A stretch of DNA of 64,000 nucleotides. It comes from Gammaproteobacteria bacterium. GTDB lineage: Bacteria; Pseudomonadota; Gammaproteobacteria; UBA4575. Both the position numbers and the translations under genes were made by a program. Within the stretch, counting starts at the first letter, position 1, and each line of letters starts with the position of its first letter. Positions 35,700 to 47,161 of this stretch are shown piece by piece. Below the pieces are notes generated by a model. It was given only the letters and a program-made list of their open reading frames with translations, searched no databases and was not told the DNA's origin. Where the stretch lies: the NCBI GenBank assembly GCA_011523795.1, contig WTFY01000018.1:62001-126000 (forward strand). The letters run 5' to 3'.

Positions 35700-38552
35700 A
35701 TGAAGAAGATTTCCATCCGGGGTGCACGGACACACAATCTTCAGAACGTCAGCGTTGACCTGCCTCGCGATAAACTCATCGTCATCACGGGTTTATCCGG
35801 CTCGGGCAAGTCGTCCCTGGCTTTCGACACGATCTTTGCAGAGGGACAGCGCAGGTACGTTGAATCCCTGTCAGCCTACGCCCGTCAGTTCCTGTCGCGC
35901 CTGGAAAAGCCGGATGTCGACTCCATCGACGGCCTGTCGCCCTCCATTTCCATCGAACAAAAAGCAAGTTCCCACAATCCGCGCTCCACGGTCGGAACCA
36001 TCACCGAGATTTACGACTACCTGCGCCTGCTCTATGCACGTGCTGGAATTCCGCGCTGTCCCACGCACCAGATCGACCTGCATGCCCAAACGGTAAGCCA
36101 GATGGTCGACAAGGTACTGTCGCTGGAAGAAGGCAAGAAACTCATGCTCCTGGCACCGGTCGTTCAAAATCGAAAGGGAGAGCACTTGCAGGTGATGTCC
36201 AGGCTGCTGGCCCAGGGTTTTCTCCGCGCACGAATCGACGACGAGGTGCATGAACTCGACTCATCCCCGAAGCTGAGCCTGAGGCACAAGCATACCATTG
36301 AAGTCATCGTGGACAGGTTCAGGGTCAGGAAAGACCTGAAGCTGCGGTTGGCGGAATCTTTCGAGACGGCACTGAAGCTTGCAGACGGCATTGCCACCGT
36401 CCAGTCGATGGATCATCCGGATGAGGAAGCACTGGTATTCTCTGCAAAATTTGCCTGCCCGAAATGCGGCTACAGCCTGAACGAGCTCGAGCCTCGCCTG
36501 TTTTCTTTCAACAACCCGATCGGTGCATGCTCTGCATGTGACGGGCTGGGTACCGAGGAGTTCTTTGACCCGGAACTGGTAGTCACCAACGATGAAGTCA
36601 GCCTGGCCGGAGGTGCCATCCGGGGATGGGACCGCCGGAACGCCTATTACTTCAACTTGATCCAGTCCCTTTCCAGGCACTACAAGTTTGATATCGAGAC
36701 TCCCTGGGCTGAACTGGATGACAGGATCCGGGACATCATCCTGTACGGCAGTCAAGGCGAGTCCATCCGCTTCAAATTCACAAATGAGAAAGGCAAAACC
36801 TACCAGAGCCGGCATGAATTCGAAGGCATCATCCCCAACATGGAGCGGCGATTTCATGAGACGGGGTCCAGTGCCGTACGCGAGGAACTCAGAAAATACC
36901 TCACTACGCAGGTATGCCAGCTATGCGGAGGCGCCCGGCTGAACAGGGAGGCACGTAACGTATTCGTCAATCAGCACAACCTGCCCTCCGTTACCTCCTG
37001 GTCCACAGAAAAAGCCCTGGAGTATTTCAATAATCTTAGTCTTTCCGGACACTTGGCTGCAGTAGGTGAAAAGATTATTCACGAAATATGTCAGCGCCTT
37101 GATTTTCTTGTAAATGTCGGGCTGGATTACCTGGCACTCGACCGTACTGCGGAGACCCTGTCAGGCGGCGAATCACAAAGGATCAGGCTTGCAAGCCAGA
37201 TCGGTTCCGGACTGGTCGGTGTCATGTACATACTGGATGAGCCATCTATCGGCCTGCATCAGCGTGACAACAAGCGACTGATCAAGACACTGAACTACCT
37301 GCGGGACCTCGGGAATACCGTGATCGTCGTGGAGCATGATGAAGAAGCCATACGAAGTGCCGACCATGTCGTTGACATGGGTCCTGGTGCAGGGGTTCAT
37401 GGAGGCAGGCTGGTCGCCCAGGGCTCACCGGCCGAGATTGAGAGAAACCCGGCTTCCCTGACCGGACAGTACCTGTCCGGAAAGCGCATCATCCAGGTGC
37501 CGCCGATGCGCCTGCCCTTCCACAAGAACAGGACGATCCGGATCGTGGGTGCCAGCGGGAACAACCTGCAGGGAATCACAGTAGACATCCCCCTGGGCTT
37601 GCTGACGGTAGTCACGGGCGTTTCAGGTTCAGGGAAATCCACACTGGTGAACGATACGCTGTACAGGTATTGCATGCGCCACCTGTACGGCTCGAGTGTC
37701 CTGCCTGCGACGTGTACGGAAATCCAGGGCCTGGACCAGGTGGACAAGGTGGTGGATATTGACCAGAACCCGATCGGGCGTACGCCACGCTCCAACCCGG
37801 CTACCTACACGGGTTTGTTCACGCCCATACGCGAGCTGTTTGCCAGTATCCCGGAAGCGCGGTCACGAGGATACAAGCCGGGGCGCTTCAGCTTCAATGT
37901 CCGGGGTGGAAGATGCGAGGCCTGCCGGGGTGACGGGGTCATCAAGGTGGAAATGCACTTTTTGCCCGACATCTATGTTCCATGCGAAATCTGCCAGGGG
38001 AAACGCTACAACCGTGAGACCCTCGAAATACAGTACAAGAATAAAAATATCCACCAGGTGCTGCAAATGACCGTCGAGGATGCCATCGGTTTTTTCGGTG
38101 CGATTCCCGTCATCAAGCGCAAGCTTCTGACACTCATGGATGTTGGCCTGTCCTACATTTCACTGGGCCAGAGCGCGACGACACTGTCAGGCGGAGAGGC
38201 CCAGCGTGTGAAACTTTCGCGCGAGCTGTCCAAACGAAGTACGGGGAAAACCCTGTATATCCTGGATGAGCCCACTACCGGCCTGCACTTTCACGATGTC
38301 GAGCAGTTGCTCAAGGTACTGCACCATCTACGTGACCAAGGCAATACCATCGTAGTCATTGAACATAACCTCGATATCATCAAAACTGCCGACTGGATCA
38401 TCGACCTGGGTCCTGAGGGAGGTAATGGCGGAGGAAGGGTCGTTGCAAGCGGTACGCCGGAAGAAGTGGCATTTTCGCAGGATTCCTTCACCGGGGAACA
38501 CCTGAAATGCGCCCTGAACATGAACATCATGCCCAAAGAACAATCAGCCTGA
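35700..38552 (+). CDS. uvrA: Excinuclease ABC subunit A
   Basis: ATPase that finds DNA damage and loads UvrB in nucleotide excision repair. It has 950 residues. Two ABC modules are present: Walker [15 protein letters not shown] near residue 31 and [15 protein letters not shown] near 640, with signatures [13 protein letters not shown] and [13 protein letters not shown]. Zinc-finger pairs [20 protein letters not shown] with CSAC, and [24 protein letters not shown], are intact. The ribosome site before ATG 35700 is poor. Its stop codon lies within the hairpin at 38547-38574 shared with the convergent gene. Confidence 0.98.
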   Translation: MKKISIRGARTHNLQNVSVDLPRDKLIVITGLSGSGKSSLAFDTIFAEGQRRYVESLSAYARQFLSRLEKPDVDSIDGLSPSISIEQKASSHNPRSTVGTITEIYDYLRLLYARAGIPRCPTHQIDLHAQTVSQMVDKVLSLEEGKKLMLLAPVVQNRKGEHLQVMSRLLAQGFLRARIDDEVHELDSSPKLSLRHKHTIEVIVDRFRVRKDLKLRLAESFETALKLADGIATVQSMDHPDEEALVFSAKFACPKCGYSLNELEPRLFSFNNPIGACSACDGLGTEEFFDPELVVTNDEVSLAGGAIRGWDRRNAYYFNLIQSLSRHYKFDIETPWAELDDRIRDIILYGSQGESIRFKFTNEKGKTYQSRHEFEGIIPNMERRFHETGSSAVREELRKYLTTQVCQLCGGARLNREARNVFVNQHNLPSVTSWSTEKALEYFNNLSLSGHLAAVGEKIIHEICQRLDFLVNVGLDYLALDRTAETLSGGESQRIRLASQIGSGLVGVMYILDEPSIGLHQRDNKRLIKTLNYLRDLGNTVIVVEHDEEAIRSADHVVDMGPGAGVHGGRLVAQGSPAEIERNPASLTGQYLSGKRIIQVPPMRLPFHKNRTIRIVGASGNNLQGITVDIPLGLLTVVTGVSGSGKSTLVNDTLYRYCMRHLYGSSVLPATCTEIQGLDQVDKVVDIDQNPIGRTPRSNPATYTGLFTPIRELFASIPEARSRGYKPGRFSFNVRGGRCEACRGDGVIKVEMHFLPDIYVPCEICQGKRYNRETLEIQYKNKNIHQVLQMTVEDAIGFFGAIPVIKRKLLTLMDVGLSYISLGQSATTLSGGEAQRVKLSRELSKRSTGKTLYILDEPTTGLHFHDVEQLLKVLHHLRDQGNTIVVIEHNLDIIKTADWIIDLGPEGGNGGGRVVASGTPEEVAFSQDSFTGEHLKCALNMNIMPKEQSA

Positions 38553-38574
38553 TCAGGGTTTCCCTTGATCAGGC
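38547..38574. terminator. Hairpin containing both stop codons of convergent uvrA and the SAM-hydrolase gene
   Basis: GCCTGATCA (38547-38555) pairs with TGATCAGGC (38566-38574), and GGG/CCC extends the stem around a TTT loop with one bulged T. The uvrA TGA (38550-38552) and the opposite TGA (38571-38569) occupy matching positions in the two arms. There is no T run on either side, so it is not a standard intrinsic terminator; it may protect 3' ends or block convergent polymerases. Confidence 0.55.
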
Positions 38575-39300
38575 GAACTCGACACCCGTACCGACGGTGA
38601 TTCCCAGATTCTCGGCGGCAGACCCGTCCCTGGCTGCAATTTCTACCAGGTTGTTCGAGTTGCAGTACCAAAACCCTTCACCTTTCTCCACGCAGTAGAA
38701 CGCCTCGGCATACCTCAGGCACCGGCCATTGACTCTCAAGACCTGGCTGACATCGGATGGATGGAAGGTTATTCCCGTAATTGCATTGCCAAAACGGTCT
38801 GTATGGATAACTTCGTAAAGACTGTCAGGCCATTCCGCTCCTTGCATCTCACGTGCCGATACAGGTTTCAGGTCCGGCCTCGAGCCTGACACGATGTTCG
38901 CAGCAACCGGGGCAAACACATCCCGCCCATGGAAAGTCCTGGATGTCGGCTCACCCTGCAGGAGAATCTCAAACAACTCCGCTTTGGCAAGCTTTCGATA
39001 CATGATTGAAAGCAGGCCGTTATCAGGTCCGATAAAGGTATGCCCGTCTCCCTCCATCAAAACCGGAGCCCGGCTCGACCCGACACCAGGGTCTACTACT
39101 GCCACTACAACAGACCGTCGCGGGAGGTATTCCAGGTACCCTGCCAGCAAATAAGCGGATGCCCTGGGATTCATGCCGGGCAGGCAGTGGTCCAGGTCGA
39201 TCACCCTCGCATGGGAAGCCCTGCGGTAGATGACGGACTTGAGCTGGCCTACGTAGCCACCTGATGATCCGTAGTCTGTTGCCAGAACGATAGGGCGCAT
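38569..39300 (-). CDS. SAM hydroxide adenosyltransferase (DUF62 family)
   Basis: Member of the fluorinase/chlorinase-related family; the common branch splits S-adenosylmethionine with water into adenosine and methionine. It has 243 residues. N-terminal TDYGSSGGYVGQLKSVI, central VVDPGVGSSRAPV, FIGPDNGLLS and TFHGRDVFAPVAA, and the C-terminal DRFGNAITGI domain are typical. It has no halide-enzyme insertion that I can recognise. It starts 82 bases after rplQ with no terminator between, so it may be the last gene of the alpha operon. Cellular purpose unknown. Confidence 0.88.
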   Translation of the reverse strand: MRPIVLATDYGSSGGYVGQLKSVIYRRASHARVIDLDHCLPGMNPRASAYLLAGYLEYLPRRSVVVAVVDPGVGSSRAPVLMEGDGHTFIGPDNGLLSIMYRKLAKAELFEILLQGEPTSRTFHGRDVFAPVAANIVSGSRPDLKPVSAREMQGAEWPDSLYEVIHTDRFGNAITGITFHPSDVSQVLRVNGRCLRYAEAFYCVEKGEGFWYCNSNNLVEIAARDGSAAENLGITVGTGVEFA

Positions 39301-39382
39301 CGGGGGGTTGTAGCCTTCGGGGTTGCTTCCCTAGGCAGGGAAATCCAGAACTGCCTGCCAGGACCGGGTGTCAGGCAACCGG

Positions 39383-39754
39383 CTATTCTTCTTCAATCGG
39401 CCGGTCTACGAGCTCAACCAGGGCCATGGGCGCTTTGTCACCCGGTCGAAATCCGCATTTCAAAATGCGTGTATACCCGCCGGGCCTCTCCCTGTATCGA
39501 GGTCCGAGTTCAGTAAAGAGCTTGCCTACACTGGCCTTGTCACGCAGCCTTGAGAAGGCCTGTCGACGTCTTGCGACGCTGTCTTCCTTGGCAAGGGTGA
39601 TCAAAGGCTCCGCATAACGCCGCAGTTCCTTTGCCTTGGGCAAGGTGGTCTGGATGATTTCGTGCGAAAACAAGGAATTTGTCATGTTGCTCATCATTGC
39701 CTTTCGATGAGGGCTGTTCCGGTTTAGCCTTCGGCCTGACTGGCGATGTCTCAT
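39383..39754 (-). CDS. rplQ: 50S ribosomal protein L17
   Basis: Large-subunit protein of 123 residues. [20 protein letters not shown] is the standard L17 start, and [21 protein letters not shown] the standard ending. ATG 39754 has AGGA seven bases upstream. Last ribosomal gene of the alpha cluster, 21 bases after rpoA. Confidence 0.98.
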   Translation of the reverse strand: MRHRQSGRRLNRNSPHRKAMMSNMTNSLFSHEIIQTTLPKAKELRRYAEPLITLAKEDSVARRRQAFSRLRDKASVGKLFTELGPRYRERPGGYTRILKCGFRPGDKAPMALVELVDRPIEEE

Positions 39755-39775
39755 AGCAGTATCCTGTCAATATAA

Positions 39776-40765
39776 TCAGACAAATACCTTGCGGTCTTCA
39801 CGTAAATTCGGAGGTGGCCAGTTTTCCAGGCGCATGCCCAGTGACAAGCCGTGTGTCCCCAGCACATCCTTGATTTCCGTCAAGGACTTCTTGCCCAGAT
39901 TGGGTGTTCTCAGCAATTCCACCTCGGTACGCTGAATGAGGTCACCGATATAGTATATTTTCTCCGCCTTCAGGCAGTTTGCAGAACGCACCGTAAGTTC
40001 AAGGTCATCTACCGGGCGCACCAGGATAGGATCGATTTCAGGCTCGACCTCGTCGGGCTCTGCCTGCTCGTCCCCCTGCAGGTCTACAAATACAGACAAT
40101 TGCTGTTGCAGGACACCTGCCGCCTTGCGTATGGTTTCTTCAGGATTCACTGTTCCGTTCGTTTCCAGGTCAAAAATAAGCTTGTCCAGGTCCGTACGCT
40201 GTTCCACACGCGCACTTTCAACCGAGTACGCGACTCTTCGAACCGGGCTGAAGCTGGCATCAAGAAGCAACGAACCGATCTGGCGATCCTCATCATTCCT
40301 GCGCTGGGTAGCAGGCTGGTACCCTCTGCCCTTTGCAACTTTCAGGGTCATATCCAGTGTGCCCTGTTCCGTCAGGTGAGCGATCACATGTTCCTTGTTT
40401 ATGATTTCCACATCGTGGTCAACGGCAATATCTCCAGCCGTTACGACTCCAGGCCCTTTTTTATACAGGGACAGTGTTGCATCGGATCTTTCGTGCATGA
40501 CCACCGCCACACCCTTCAGGTTCAACAGTATGTCGACGACATCTTCCTGTACGCCTTCAATAGCCGTGTATTCATGCAGAACCCCTTCAATCTGCACTTC
40601 CACGATTGCACAACCGGGTATGGATGATAACAGTATTCGTCTCAGTGCATTTCCCAGCGTGTGACCGAAACCGCGGTCCAGAGGCTCCAGCACGACTTTG
40701 GCATGACATTCGTCAGTTACCTGAACATCAACAACTCTCGGCTTCAGCAACTCATTGGTGCCCAT
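39776..40765 (-). CDS. rpoA: RNA polymerase alpha subunit
   Basis: It has 329 residues, identical in length to E. coli. The N-terminal assembly domain contains [18 protein letters not shown] charged linker follows, and the C-terminal domain includes [20 protein letters not shown] and [13 protein letters not shown], the helices that contact UP elements and activators. ATG 40765 has AAGGGG about 8 bases upstream. Confidence 0.99.
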   Translation of the reverse strand: MGTNELLKPRVVDVQVTDECHAKVVLEPLDRGFGHTLGNALRRILLSSIPGCAIVEVQIEGVLHEYTAIEGVQEDVVDILLNLKGVAVVMHERSDATLSLYKKGPGVVTAGDIAVDHDVEIINKEHVIAHLTEQGTLDMTLKVAKGRGYQPATQRRNDEDRQIGSLLLDASFSPVRRVAYSVESARVEQRTDLDKLIFDLETNGTVNPEETIRKAAGVLQQQLSVFVDLQGDEQAEPDEVEPEIDPILVRPVDDLELTVRSANCLKAEKIYYIGDLIQRTEVELLRTPNLGKKSLTEIKDVLGTHGLSLGMRLENWPPPNLREDRKVFV

Positions 40766-40788
40766 CTGCGATAACCCCTTGCATGTAA

Positions 40789-41409
40789 TTACTTCGAGTA
40801 CAACTCAACCACGAGTGACTCATTGATATCCGGAGGCAACTCGTCGCGCTCCGGAACGGATTTGAATCTGCCCTGCATCTTCTTGATGTCGACTTCGACC
40901 CATTCAGGAATCCCGATTTGCTCCGCAGCATTCAATGCGTCCTGTATCCGCAGCTGCTTTCTGGATTTTTCACGCACTGAAATCACATCATCGGGAGAAA
41001 CCTGGTAGGACGGAATACTCACTACGATTCCATTCACCTCTATTGCCTTATGGCTGACCAGTTGCCTGCATTCAGCGCGGGTAACCCCGAAACCCATCCT
41101 GTATGCGACATTATCCAGTCTGCATTCCAGGAGCTTCAGCAAATTTTCGCCGGTAGAGCCTTTGAGACGCGAAGCCTTCTTGTAATAGTTTCGGAACTGG
41201 CGCTCAAGAACGCCATAAATGCGTCGCAGTTTCTGCTTTTCCCGCAGCTGCATTCCGTAGTTCGACGCCCTGCTGCGCTTGTCCCCGTGCTGGCCAGGCA
41301 GCTTGTCGATCTTGCACTTTGAATCGAGTGACCTGGCCCTGCTTTTCAAAAACAGGTCCGTGCCTTCACGGCGACTGATCTTACACTTGGGTCCTAAATA
41401 ACGTGCCAT
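40789..41409 (-). CDS. rpsD: 30S ribosomal protein S4
   Basis: Primary 16S rRNA-binding protein, 206 residues. The start [19 protein letters not shown] and the S4 RNA-binding domain around [13 protein letters not shown] are clear. It has no zinc cysteine cluster, so it is the C-minus type. In E. coli S4 is the autoregulator of the alpha operon; see the leader upstream of rpsM. Confidence 0.99.
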   Translation of the reverse strand: MARYLGPKCKISRREGTDLFLKSRARSLDSKCKIDKLPGQHGDKRSRASNYGMQLREKQKLRRIYGVLERQFRNYYKKASRLKGSTGENLLKLLECRLDNVAYRMGFGVTRAECRQLVSHKAIEVNGIVVSIPSYQVSPDDVISVREKSRKQLRIQDALNAAEQIGIPEWVEVDIKKMQGRFKSVPERDELPPDINESLVVELYSK

Positions 41410-41420
41410 CTTATCCCGCC

Positions 41421-41810
41421 CTATACTCTGCGTCGCTTTGGAGGACGACAGCCATTATGTGGAATCGGGGTCACGTCGTTTATGTCGGTAATCTTGTACC
41501 CGATCGCATTCAGCGCACGGACGGCCGATTCACGCCCCGGACCCGGTCCCTTGATCCTGATCTCCAGGAATTTCAGCCCGTATTCCAGGGCCTGTTCCCC
41601 TGCACGCTGCGCAGCAGTCTGTGCGGCAAAAGGCGTGCTCTTGCGAGACCCCCGGAAACCGGAACCTCCCGAAGTGGCCCATGCCAGTGCATTACCTTGC
41701 CGGTCCGTGATCGTCACAATGGTATTGTTGAACGAGGCATGAATGTGCGCCACGCCATCCGTAACGGTACGCTTTGCTTTCTTTCGTGAGCGTGTTGGTG
41801 TTTTCGCCAT
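41421..41810 (-). CDS. rpsK: 30S ribosomal protein S11
   Basis: Small-subunit platform protein of 129 residues. Conserved [20 protein letters not shown] and [16 protein letters not shown], and the C-terminal [20 protein letters not shown]-like tail (here [12 protein letters not shown]), identify it. It lies between rpsM and rpsD as usual. Confidence 0.99.
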   Translation of the reverse strand: MAKTPTRSRKKAKRTVTDGVAHIHASFNNTIVTITDRQGNALAWATSGGSGFRGSRKSTPFAAQTAAQRAGEQALEYGLKFLEIRIKGPGPGRESAVRALNAIGYKITDINDVTPIPHNGCRPPKRRRV

Positions 41811-41833
41811 AAATCTGCCTTTACCCGCCTGGA

Positions 41834-42190
41834 TTAACGTTTGACCGGACGCCTTGGACCCTTGCGGGTACGCGCATTGGTGCGCGTGCGCTGTCCATGC
41901 AGAGGTAGTCCACGGCGGTGCCGGATACCCCGATAGGTTCCCAGGTCCATGAGTCTTTTGATATTTACGGTAATTTCACGGCGCAAATCACCCTCTACAC
42001 GGTATTTTGCGACTTCCGTGCGCAAACGGCCCACCTCATCCTCGCTTAAATCCTTGATCTTGGTACTGGCCTGGACCCCTGCGGCAGCACATATCTTCCG
42101 GGACGTTGAACGGCCGATTCCGTAAATTGCCGTCAAGGCAATCTCTGCATGCTTATGCACCGGTACATTTATGCCAGATATACGAGCCAT
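41834..42190 (-). CDS. rpsM: 30S ribosomal protein S13
   Basis: Head protein that contacts the P-site tRNA through its basic tail; 118 residues. [19 protein letters not shown] and [20 protein letters not shown] are diagnostic. First gene of the alpha cluster, preceded by about 100 bases after rpmJ. Confidence 0.99.
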   Translation of the reverse strand: MARISGINVPVHKHAEIALTAIYGIGRSTSRKICAAAGVQASTKIKDLSEDEVGRLRTEVAKYRVEGDLRREITVNIKRLMDLGTYRGIRHRRGLPLHGQRTRTNARTRKGPRRPVKR

Positions 42191-42290
42191 TCGATCACCC
42201 TGAGAGAGAATTGTCCGAAGACTTGAAAGAACAGAGAGTTTTAACAGTCAAGCAGTCTAAATCCATACCGAATCCTATCTTCAAAATTGC
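42191..42290 (-). promoter_or_regulatory. 100-base leader between rpmJ and rpsM
   Basis: The only sizeable gap between rplN and rplQ lies where E. coli carries the S4-binding pseudoknot leader of the alpha operon. I see no convincing promoter and could not fold the pseudoknot by eye, so the assignment rests on position only. Confidence 0.35.
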
Positions 42291-42404
42291 TCAGCCCTGG
42301 CGTTGCTTGTGCCTGGGGTCCGTACAGATCACACGCACCACCCTGTTGCGCCGAATGACCCTGCAGTTCCTGCACATTCTTTTAACCGATGCCCGTACTT
42401 TCAT
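42291..42404 (-). CDS. rpmJ: 50S ribosomal protein L36
   Basis: Tiny zinc-ribbon protein of 37 residues read directly from the reverse strand: [20 protein letters not shown], ending in [12 protein letters not shown]. The CxxC and the distal Cys-His pair are intact, so it is the zinc-binding form. It lies 16 bases after secY, the usual end of the spc cluster. Confidence 0.97.
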   Translation of the reverse strand: MKVRASVKRMCRNCRVIRRNRVVRVICTDPRHKQRQG

Positions 42405-42420
42405 GACGTCCTCTCCTCAG

Positions 42421-43764
42421 TTAACGTATATTTCCAGCCCGTCCGTAGCCCTTGAGATTCGCTTTCTTCATCAGGCCTTCGTACTGGTGCGACATCAAAT
42501 GCGCTTGCACCTGGGACATGAAATCCATCACTACAACGACAATGATCAGCAATGAAGTGCCCCCGAAATAAAACGGCACGCTGTATTTCAGGATGAGAAA
42601 CTCGGGTAACAGGCAGACCAGGGTAATATAGATGGCCCCTACAGCCGTCAGGCGCGTCAGGACACCATCGACATAGCGTGCGGTCTGCTCCCCCGGCCGG
42701 ATGCCCGGAATGAATGCACCCGAGCGTTTCAGGTTGTCGGCCGTTTCCCGGGAATCAAAAACGATCGCCGTATAGAAGAAGCAGAAGAACACGATCGCCA
42801 GCGCGTACAGCATGACATACAGGGGCTGTCCGGGGGATATGGCATTGGCCATATTCTGCAGCCAGGAGAAATTGCCGGTCGAACTGCTGGACCACTGTAA
42901 CAACGTGGCCGGGAACAGGATGATACTCGAGGCAAATATCGGCGGGATCACACCCGACATGTTCAGCTTCAGCGGCAAATGACTGGACTGTGCGGCAAAC
43001 ATTTTTCTTCCCTGCTGCCGCCGGGCATAGTTCACCGTGATGCGCCGTTGTCCCCTTTCCGCAAAAACAACGATCGCCGTCACCGCGACGGCCATCAGGA
43101 AAAGAAACAATGCAAAGGCCTCGCCAATGGCCCCTTGCGCAACCAGGTCCAGGGTGCCTCCGATTGCCGCCGGCAACCCGGCCACGATACCGGCAAAGAT
43201 GATGATGGAAATACCGTTCCCGATGCCTCGTTCGGTAATCTGTTCCCCGAGCCACATCAGGAACATCGTTCCCGTAACCAGGCTGATCGTGACGGTAAAC
43301 ATGAATCCGATTCCCGGGCTGAGTGCTACCTGCTGATTCTGCAGGGCGACGGACACGCCGATTGCCTGAAAAGTCGCGAGGAAGACCGTGCCGTAACGGG
43401 TGTACTGCGTGATCTTGCGCCTTCCCGACTCACCTTCCTTTTTAAGTTCCTTGAGAGTGGGCATCACCGCGCTCATCAGCTGCATGATGATCGATGCAGA
43501 GATGTAAGGCATGATGCCCAGCGCAAAAATGCTCAAGCGTTCCAGCGCACCCCCCGAGAACATGTTGAACATCCCGAGGATCGTACTGCTCTGCTGATCA
43601 AAAAATCTTGCCATGGCACCGGGATCAATTCCCGGTACAGGGATAAATGTCCCGATTCGATAAACAATCAGCGCAATCAGCACGAACACCAGCCTTTTGC
43701 GCAACTCGGTGACCCGGCCAAGACCAGCGAGGGTTCCCACGGCATTTGTGCTGGCCCGGACCAT
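42421..43764 (-). CDS. secY: Protein translocase channel SecY
   Basis: Core of the SecYEG channel in the inner membrane; 447 residues with ten hydrophobic helices. The plug-region start [13 protein letters not shown], the TM2 region [14 protein letters not shown] and the cytoplasmic loop [18 protein letters not shown] are conserved. Its ATG overlaps the rplO stop by one base (TGATG). Confidence 0.98.
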   Translation of the reverse strand: MVRASTNAVGTLAGLGRVTELRKRLVFVLIALIVYRIGTFIPVPGIDPGAMARFFDQQSSTILGMFNMFSGGALERLSIFALGIMPYISASIIMQLMSAVMPTLKELKKEGESGRRKITQYTRYGTVFLATFQAIGVSVALQNQQVALSPGIGFMFTVTISLVTGTMFLMWLGEQITERGIGNGISIIIFAGIVAGLPAAIGGTLDLVAQGAIGEAFALFLFLMAVAVTAIVVFAERGQRRITVNYARRQQGRKMFAAQSSHLPLKLNMSGVIPPIFASSIILFPATLLQWSSSSTGNFSWLQNMANAISPGQPLYVMLYALAIVFFCFFYTAIVFDSRETADNLKRSGAFIPGIRPGEQTARYVDGVLTRLTAVGAIYITLVCLLPEFLILKYSVPFYFGGTSLLIIVVVVMDFMSQVQAHLMSHQYEGLMKKANLKGYGRAGNIR

Positions 43765-44207
43765 CAGGCTTGAACCTTCCCGCCTGCCGCTTCAACCGCC
43801 TTCCTGGCGCCCGGTGTGAACTCCAGGCCTTTGGTATTCACGGCCGTGTCAATCGTACCTGACAGGATAACCTTGGCGCGTTTGGCCGCAGCATGGACCA
43901 GGCCGGCATCTTTCAATGCCTGGATATCCACCGGATCGGCATTGACTTTTGCAAGCTCATGCAGGCGAAGCTCAGCGGTCTCAGCCGCCTTGCGTGAGCG
44001 AAATCCTATCTTTGGCAAACGCCGTTGCAGCGGCATCTGGCCCCCTTCAAAGCCAACCTTGTGATAACCGCCGGCCCGTGAGCGCTGGCCCTTGTGTCCG
44101 CGGCCACACGTCTTGCCAAATCCCGTGCCCATGCCTCGCCCCGCACGCTTGCGCGTGGCGCGGCTGCCCGGTGCCGGCTTCAGGTTGTTCAGGCTGAGAC
44201 TGTTCAT
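43764..44207 (-). CDS. rplO: 50S ribosomal protein L15
   Basis: Large-subunit protein, 147 residues. The glycine/arginine-rich N-terminus ([20 protein letters not shown]) and [18 protein letters not shown] are characteristic. Coupled to secY by a one-base overlap, and 5 bases after rpmD. Confidence 0.99.
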   Translation of the reverse strand: MNSLSLNNLKPAPGSRATRKRAGRGMGTGFGKTCGRGHKGQRSRAGGYHKVGFEGGQMPLQRRLPKIGFRSRKAAETAELRLHELAKVNADPVDIQALKDAGLVHAAAKRAKVILSGTIDTAVNTKGLEFTPGARKAVEAAGGKVQA

Positions 44208-44212
44208 GACCT

Positions 44213-44395
44213 TCAGGCTTCCTCGACTTTCAGCATGTAGGAAATTTTCCTGATCATGCCACGATTTTCCGGCGTGTCGGCAACCGTCACCGGGTTATGG
44301 ATACGCCGGATGCCCAGGCCATGCGCACAGGCCTTGTGCACATCAAGCCTGCCGTTCAGACTCTTGACCAGTGTAACCTTCAGCTGCCCGCTCAT
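44213..44395 (-). CDS. rpmD: 50S ribosomal protein L30
   Basis: Small large-subunit protein of 60 residues. [10 protein letters not shown] and [20 protein letters not shown] match the L30 family. It lies in the standard rpsE-rpmD-rplO order. Confidence 0.98.
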   Translation of the reverse strand: MSGQLKVTLVKSLNGRLDVHKACAHGLGIRRIHNPVTVADTPENRGMIRKISYMLKVEEA

Positions 44396-44416
44396 GATTC
44401 AACCCTTGCAATGCGA

Positions 44417-44923
44417 TTACGAAAGAATTTCTTCTATGGTTTTGCCGCGTTTGGCAGCAATGTAATCAAGATCCTGCATGGCGCACAACGCGTTGACAGT
44501 GGCCTGCACCACGTTGATCGGATTCTTCGAACCAATGCATTTCGACAGGATGTTCTTGATGCCGACAACCTCGAAAACAGCCCTCATGGCACCGCCAGCA
44601 ATGATGCCTGTCCCCACGGAGGCAGGCTGCATGACAACTTTTGCCGCTCCGTATTGCCCGATAACCGGGTAGTGCAGGGTCCCGTCCTTGAGCGGCACGT
44701 GCCTCAGTTCCTTGCGCGCCTTTTCCATGGCTTTCCGGATCGCCAAAGGCACTTCACGGGCTTTTCCATAACCGATTCCCACCTTGCCGTTACCGTCCCC
44801 AACCACTGTCAGGGCAGTAAACCCGAACTGGCGCCCACCCTTTACGACCTTGGCGACTCGATTCACTGCAACCAGCCTTTCTTCAAGACCATCGGAAATT
44901 CTTGCGGGTTCTTTTACTACCAT
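44417..44923 (-). CDS. rpsE: 30S ribosomal protein S5
   Basis: Decoding-accuracy protein of 168 residues. The N-terminal double-stranded RNA-binding domain ([19 protein letters not shown]) and the [18 protein letters not shown] loop, where spectinomycin-resistance mutations map in E. coli, are present. Confidence 0.99.
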   Translation of the reverse strand: MVVKEPARISDGLEERLVAVNRVAKVVKGGRQFGFTALTVVGDGNGKVGIGYGKAREVPLAIRKAMEKARKELRHVPLKDGTLHYPVIGQYGAAKVVMQPASVGTGIIAGGAMRAVFEVVGIKNILSKCIGSKNPINVVQATVNALCAMQDLDYIAAKRGKTIEEILS

Positions 44924-44944
44924 CGGAACATGACCACCTGCTGT

Positions 44945-45298
44945 TTAAAACTTTAATCCGGCTTCGCGGGCGGCATCGGCCAATGCCTTGACACGGCCAT
45001 GATACTTGAAACCCGAACGGTCAAAAGCAACTTCTCCCACGCCTTTTTCCCTTGCACGCGCAGCAATGACCTTCCCGACTTCCCGGGCAGCCTCTATGTT
45101 GCCGGTATACTTCACTGCCTTACGCAGGTCCGCTTCCAGGGAAGAAGCATGTGCCACGGTTACTCCTGCATCAGGAGATATGACCTGTGCATACGTATGC
45201 CTCAGCGTCCGGTGAACACACAACCGGTGTACATTCAACTCGGAAATCTTGCTGCGGGTCTTGCGTGCCCGGCGCATTCTTGCTGCTGTATTACCCAT
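44945..45298 (-). CDS. rplR: 50S ribosomal protein L18
   Basis: Binds 5S rRNA; about 117 residues. [16 protein letters not shown] and the C-terminal [24 protein letters not shown] are typical. ATG 45298 ([15 protein letters not shown]) was chosen over an in-frame start three codons upstream. Confidence 0.98.
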   Translation of the reverse strand: MGNTAARMRRARKTRSKISELNVHRLCVHRTLRHTYAQVISPDAGVTVAHASSLEADLRKAVKYTGNIEAAREVGKVIAARAREKGVGEVAFDRSGFKYHGRVKALADAAREAGLKF

Positions 45299-45311
45299 GT
45301 CTTGCAACCAG

Positions 45312-45839
45312 TTATTTCTTCTTCGCTTCCTTGCGAATCACTCTCTCGCCGGCATACCTCACTCCCTTCCCCTTGTAGGGCTCCGGGGGCCGGTATGCGC
45401 GTATTTCTGCGGCCACTTGCCCTACTTTCTGCTTGTCCACACCCTTGACGACGATTTCGGTCTGGCTGGGCGTTTCAACCTTGATCCCGTCCGGCACCGG
45501 GTAGTCGACCGGATGCGAAAAACCCAGCGTCATCTTGAGCATCTTGCCTGCAGACTGGGCACGATAGCCTACCCCTACAAGCTCCAGCCTGCGCTCGAAA
45601 CCCTCGCTCACACCCGTTACCAGGTTATGGATCAATGCCCGCATCGTGCCGGCCATGGCGACATCGCTGGTCCTGTCCATGATCACCCGGATCTGGTTAT
45701 CCGTTTGCTCGACACAGACGTCACGGTGAATATCCAGGGTCAATTCCCCGACCGGACCTTTCGCGGCAAGCTGCCGGTCCAGCAGTTTCACGTCCACCCC
45801 TGACGGAATCTCAACGGGTTGTCTTGCGATTCGTGACAT
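45312..45839 (-). CDS. rplF: 50S ribosomal protein L6
   Basis: Two-domain large-subunit protein of about 175 residues. [19 protein letters not shown] and the C-terminal [19 protein letters not shown] are diagnostic. ATG 45839 fits the family N-terminus; five upstream codons are probably untranslated. Confidence 0.99.
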   Translation of the reverse strand: MSRIARQPVEIPSGVDVKLLDRQLAAKGPVGELTLDIHRDVCVEQTDNQIRVIMDRTSDVAMAGTMRALIHNLVTGVSEGFERRLELVGVGYRAQSAGKMLKMTLGFSHPVDYPVPDGIKVETPSQTEIVVKGVDKQKVGQVAAEIRAYRPPEPYKGKGVRYAGERVIRKEAKKK

Positions 45840-45862
45840 ATTGTACTCGAGCAAACTGGAAC

Positions 45863-46258
45863 TTATTCAATCGTACACAACACTTCGCCGCCATGGCCTG
45901 CTGCACGGGCGGCCCGGTCCGTCATGACACCCTTTGAGGTGGAAACCACTGCAATGCCCATGCCTCCCAGGATCCTTGGCAGGTCGTTGACCCCTTTATA
46001 CTTTCTCAGACCGGGCCTGCTTACCCGCCTGAGCCGGGTAATGACTGGCTTGCCCAGGTAGTACTTGAGCGTGATGGTAAGCTCCGCCTTGGACTGCACC
46101 TTGCTGATCTCGAAATCCTCAATAAAGCCCTCTTCCTTGAGCACACTTGCAATGGATGCCTTCAAGCCCGATGAAGGCATGGTCACGGTCACTTTTCTGG
46201 CGCTCTGGCCGTTGCGTATGCGCGTCAGCATGTCCGATATGGGGTCACTCATACTCAC
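45863..46258 (-). CDS. rpsH: 30S ribosomal protein S8
   Basis: Primary 16S-binding protein, 131 residues, which represses the spc operon in E. coli. [18 protein letters not shown] lines up with the family, so the start is GTG 46258, with GAGG nine bases upstream, rather than the internal ATG 46252. The C-terminal [20 protein letters not shown] is typical. Confidence 0.98.
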   Translation of the reverse strand: MSMSDPISDMLTRIRNGQSARKVTVTMPSSGLKASIASVLKEEGFIEDFEISKVQSKAELTITLKYYLGKPVITRLRRVSRPGLRKYKGVNDLPRILGGMGIAVVSTSKGVMTDRAARAAGHGGEVLCTIE

Positions 46259-46293
46259 GTTCTTGATCCTCTATCCCGCTTCATCCCGAATCC

Positions 46294-46599
46294 CTACCAA
46301 CTGGCCTTGATCAGGCCCGGTATATCCCCGCGCATGGCAGCTTCGCGCAGCTTGTTTCGTCCGAGCCCAAACTTCCGGTAGTATCCCTTTGGCCGGCCCG
46401 TGATGCTGCAGCGGTTACGCAGTCGCACCGGGCTGGCATTCCTGGGCATCTTTTGCAATTGCAGCATGGCTTCCTGTTTTTCATCGTAACTGGTTGTGGG
46501 ACTCTTTATGATAGCCTTGAGTTTCACCCGCTTTTCAGAACATCTGCGCACAACCTTGTTGCGCTTCTTCTCACGTTCGACCATCGATGACTTTGCCAT
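46294..46599 (-). CDS. rpsN: 30S ribosomal protein S14
   Basis: It has 101 residues, the long form without the zinc CxxC pairs. [20 protein letters not shown] and [18 protein letters not shown] are diagnostic. It lies between rplE and rpsH as usual. Confidence 0.99.
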   Translation of the reverse strand: MAKSSMVEREKKRNKVVRRCSEKRVKLKAIIKSPTTSYDEKQEAMLQLQKMPRNASPVRLRNRCSITGRPKGYYRKFGLGRNKLREAAMRGDIPGLIKASW

Positions 46600-46613
46600 G
46601 CCTCACTTGTCCT

Positions 46614-47153
46614 CTATCGCTTGAATGGAAAACTGAAGGCTTCGAGCAATGCCTTCGCTTCCGAGTCTGTTTTCGCCGAAGTTGTAATCGCAATATCCAT
46701 GCCGCGGATCGCATCAATCTTGTCATAGTCAATTTCCGGAAAGATGATCTGCTCGGTGATGCCCAGACTGTAGTTGCCGCGCCCGTCAAACGACCTGGGA
46801 TTGAGCCCCCGAAAGTCCCGTACGCGCGGGATTGCAATGCTTATCAGCCTGTCCAGAAATTCATACATCCGTGTCTTGCGCAGGGTCACCTTGCAGCCTA
46901 TGGGAAAATCCTCGCGGATGCTGAACCCGGCAATTGATTTTCGGGCCTTGGTCACCACGGCTTTCTGCCCGGCAATCTTCTCCATATCCGCAATGACTTC
47001 CTTTATTGTTTTCTTGTCACGTGCCGCTTCGCCTACACCGATATTCAAGGTGATCTTTTCGATACAGGGCACCTGCATGATATTCCCGTACCCAAGCTTT
47101 TCCATGAGTTGCTTGCGAACGGTGTCCAAGTAGTAATCCTGAAGTCGTGGCAT
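46614..47153 (-). CDS. rplE: 50S ribosomal protein L5
   Basis: Central protuberance protein contacting 5S rRNA and the P-site tRNA; 179 residues. Conserved [28 protein letters not shown], and the [20 protein letters not shown] stretch. Confidence 0.99.
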   Translation of the reverse strand: MPRLQDYYLDTVRKQLMEKLGYGNIMQVPCIEKITLNIGVGEAARDKKTIKEVIADMEKIAGQKAVVTKARKSIAGFSIREDFPIGCKVTLRKTRMYEFLDRLISIAIPRVRDFRGLNPRSFDGRGNYSLGITEQIIFPEIDYDKIDAIRGMDIAITTSAKTDSEAKALLEAFSFPFKR

Positions 47154-47161
47154 AAGCGTTC

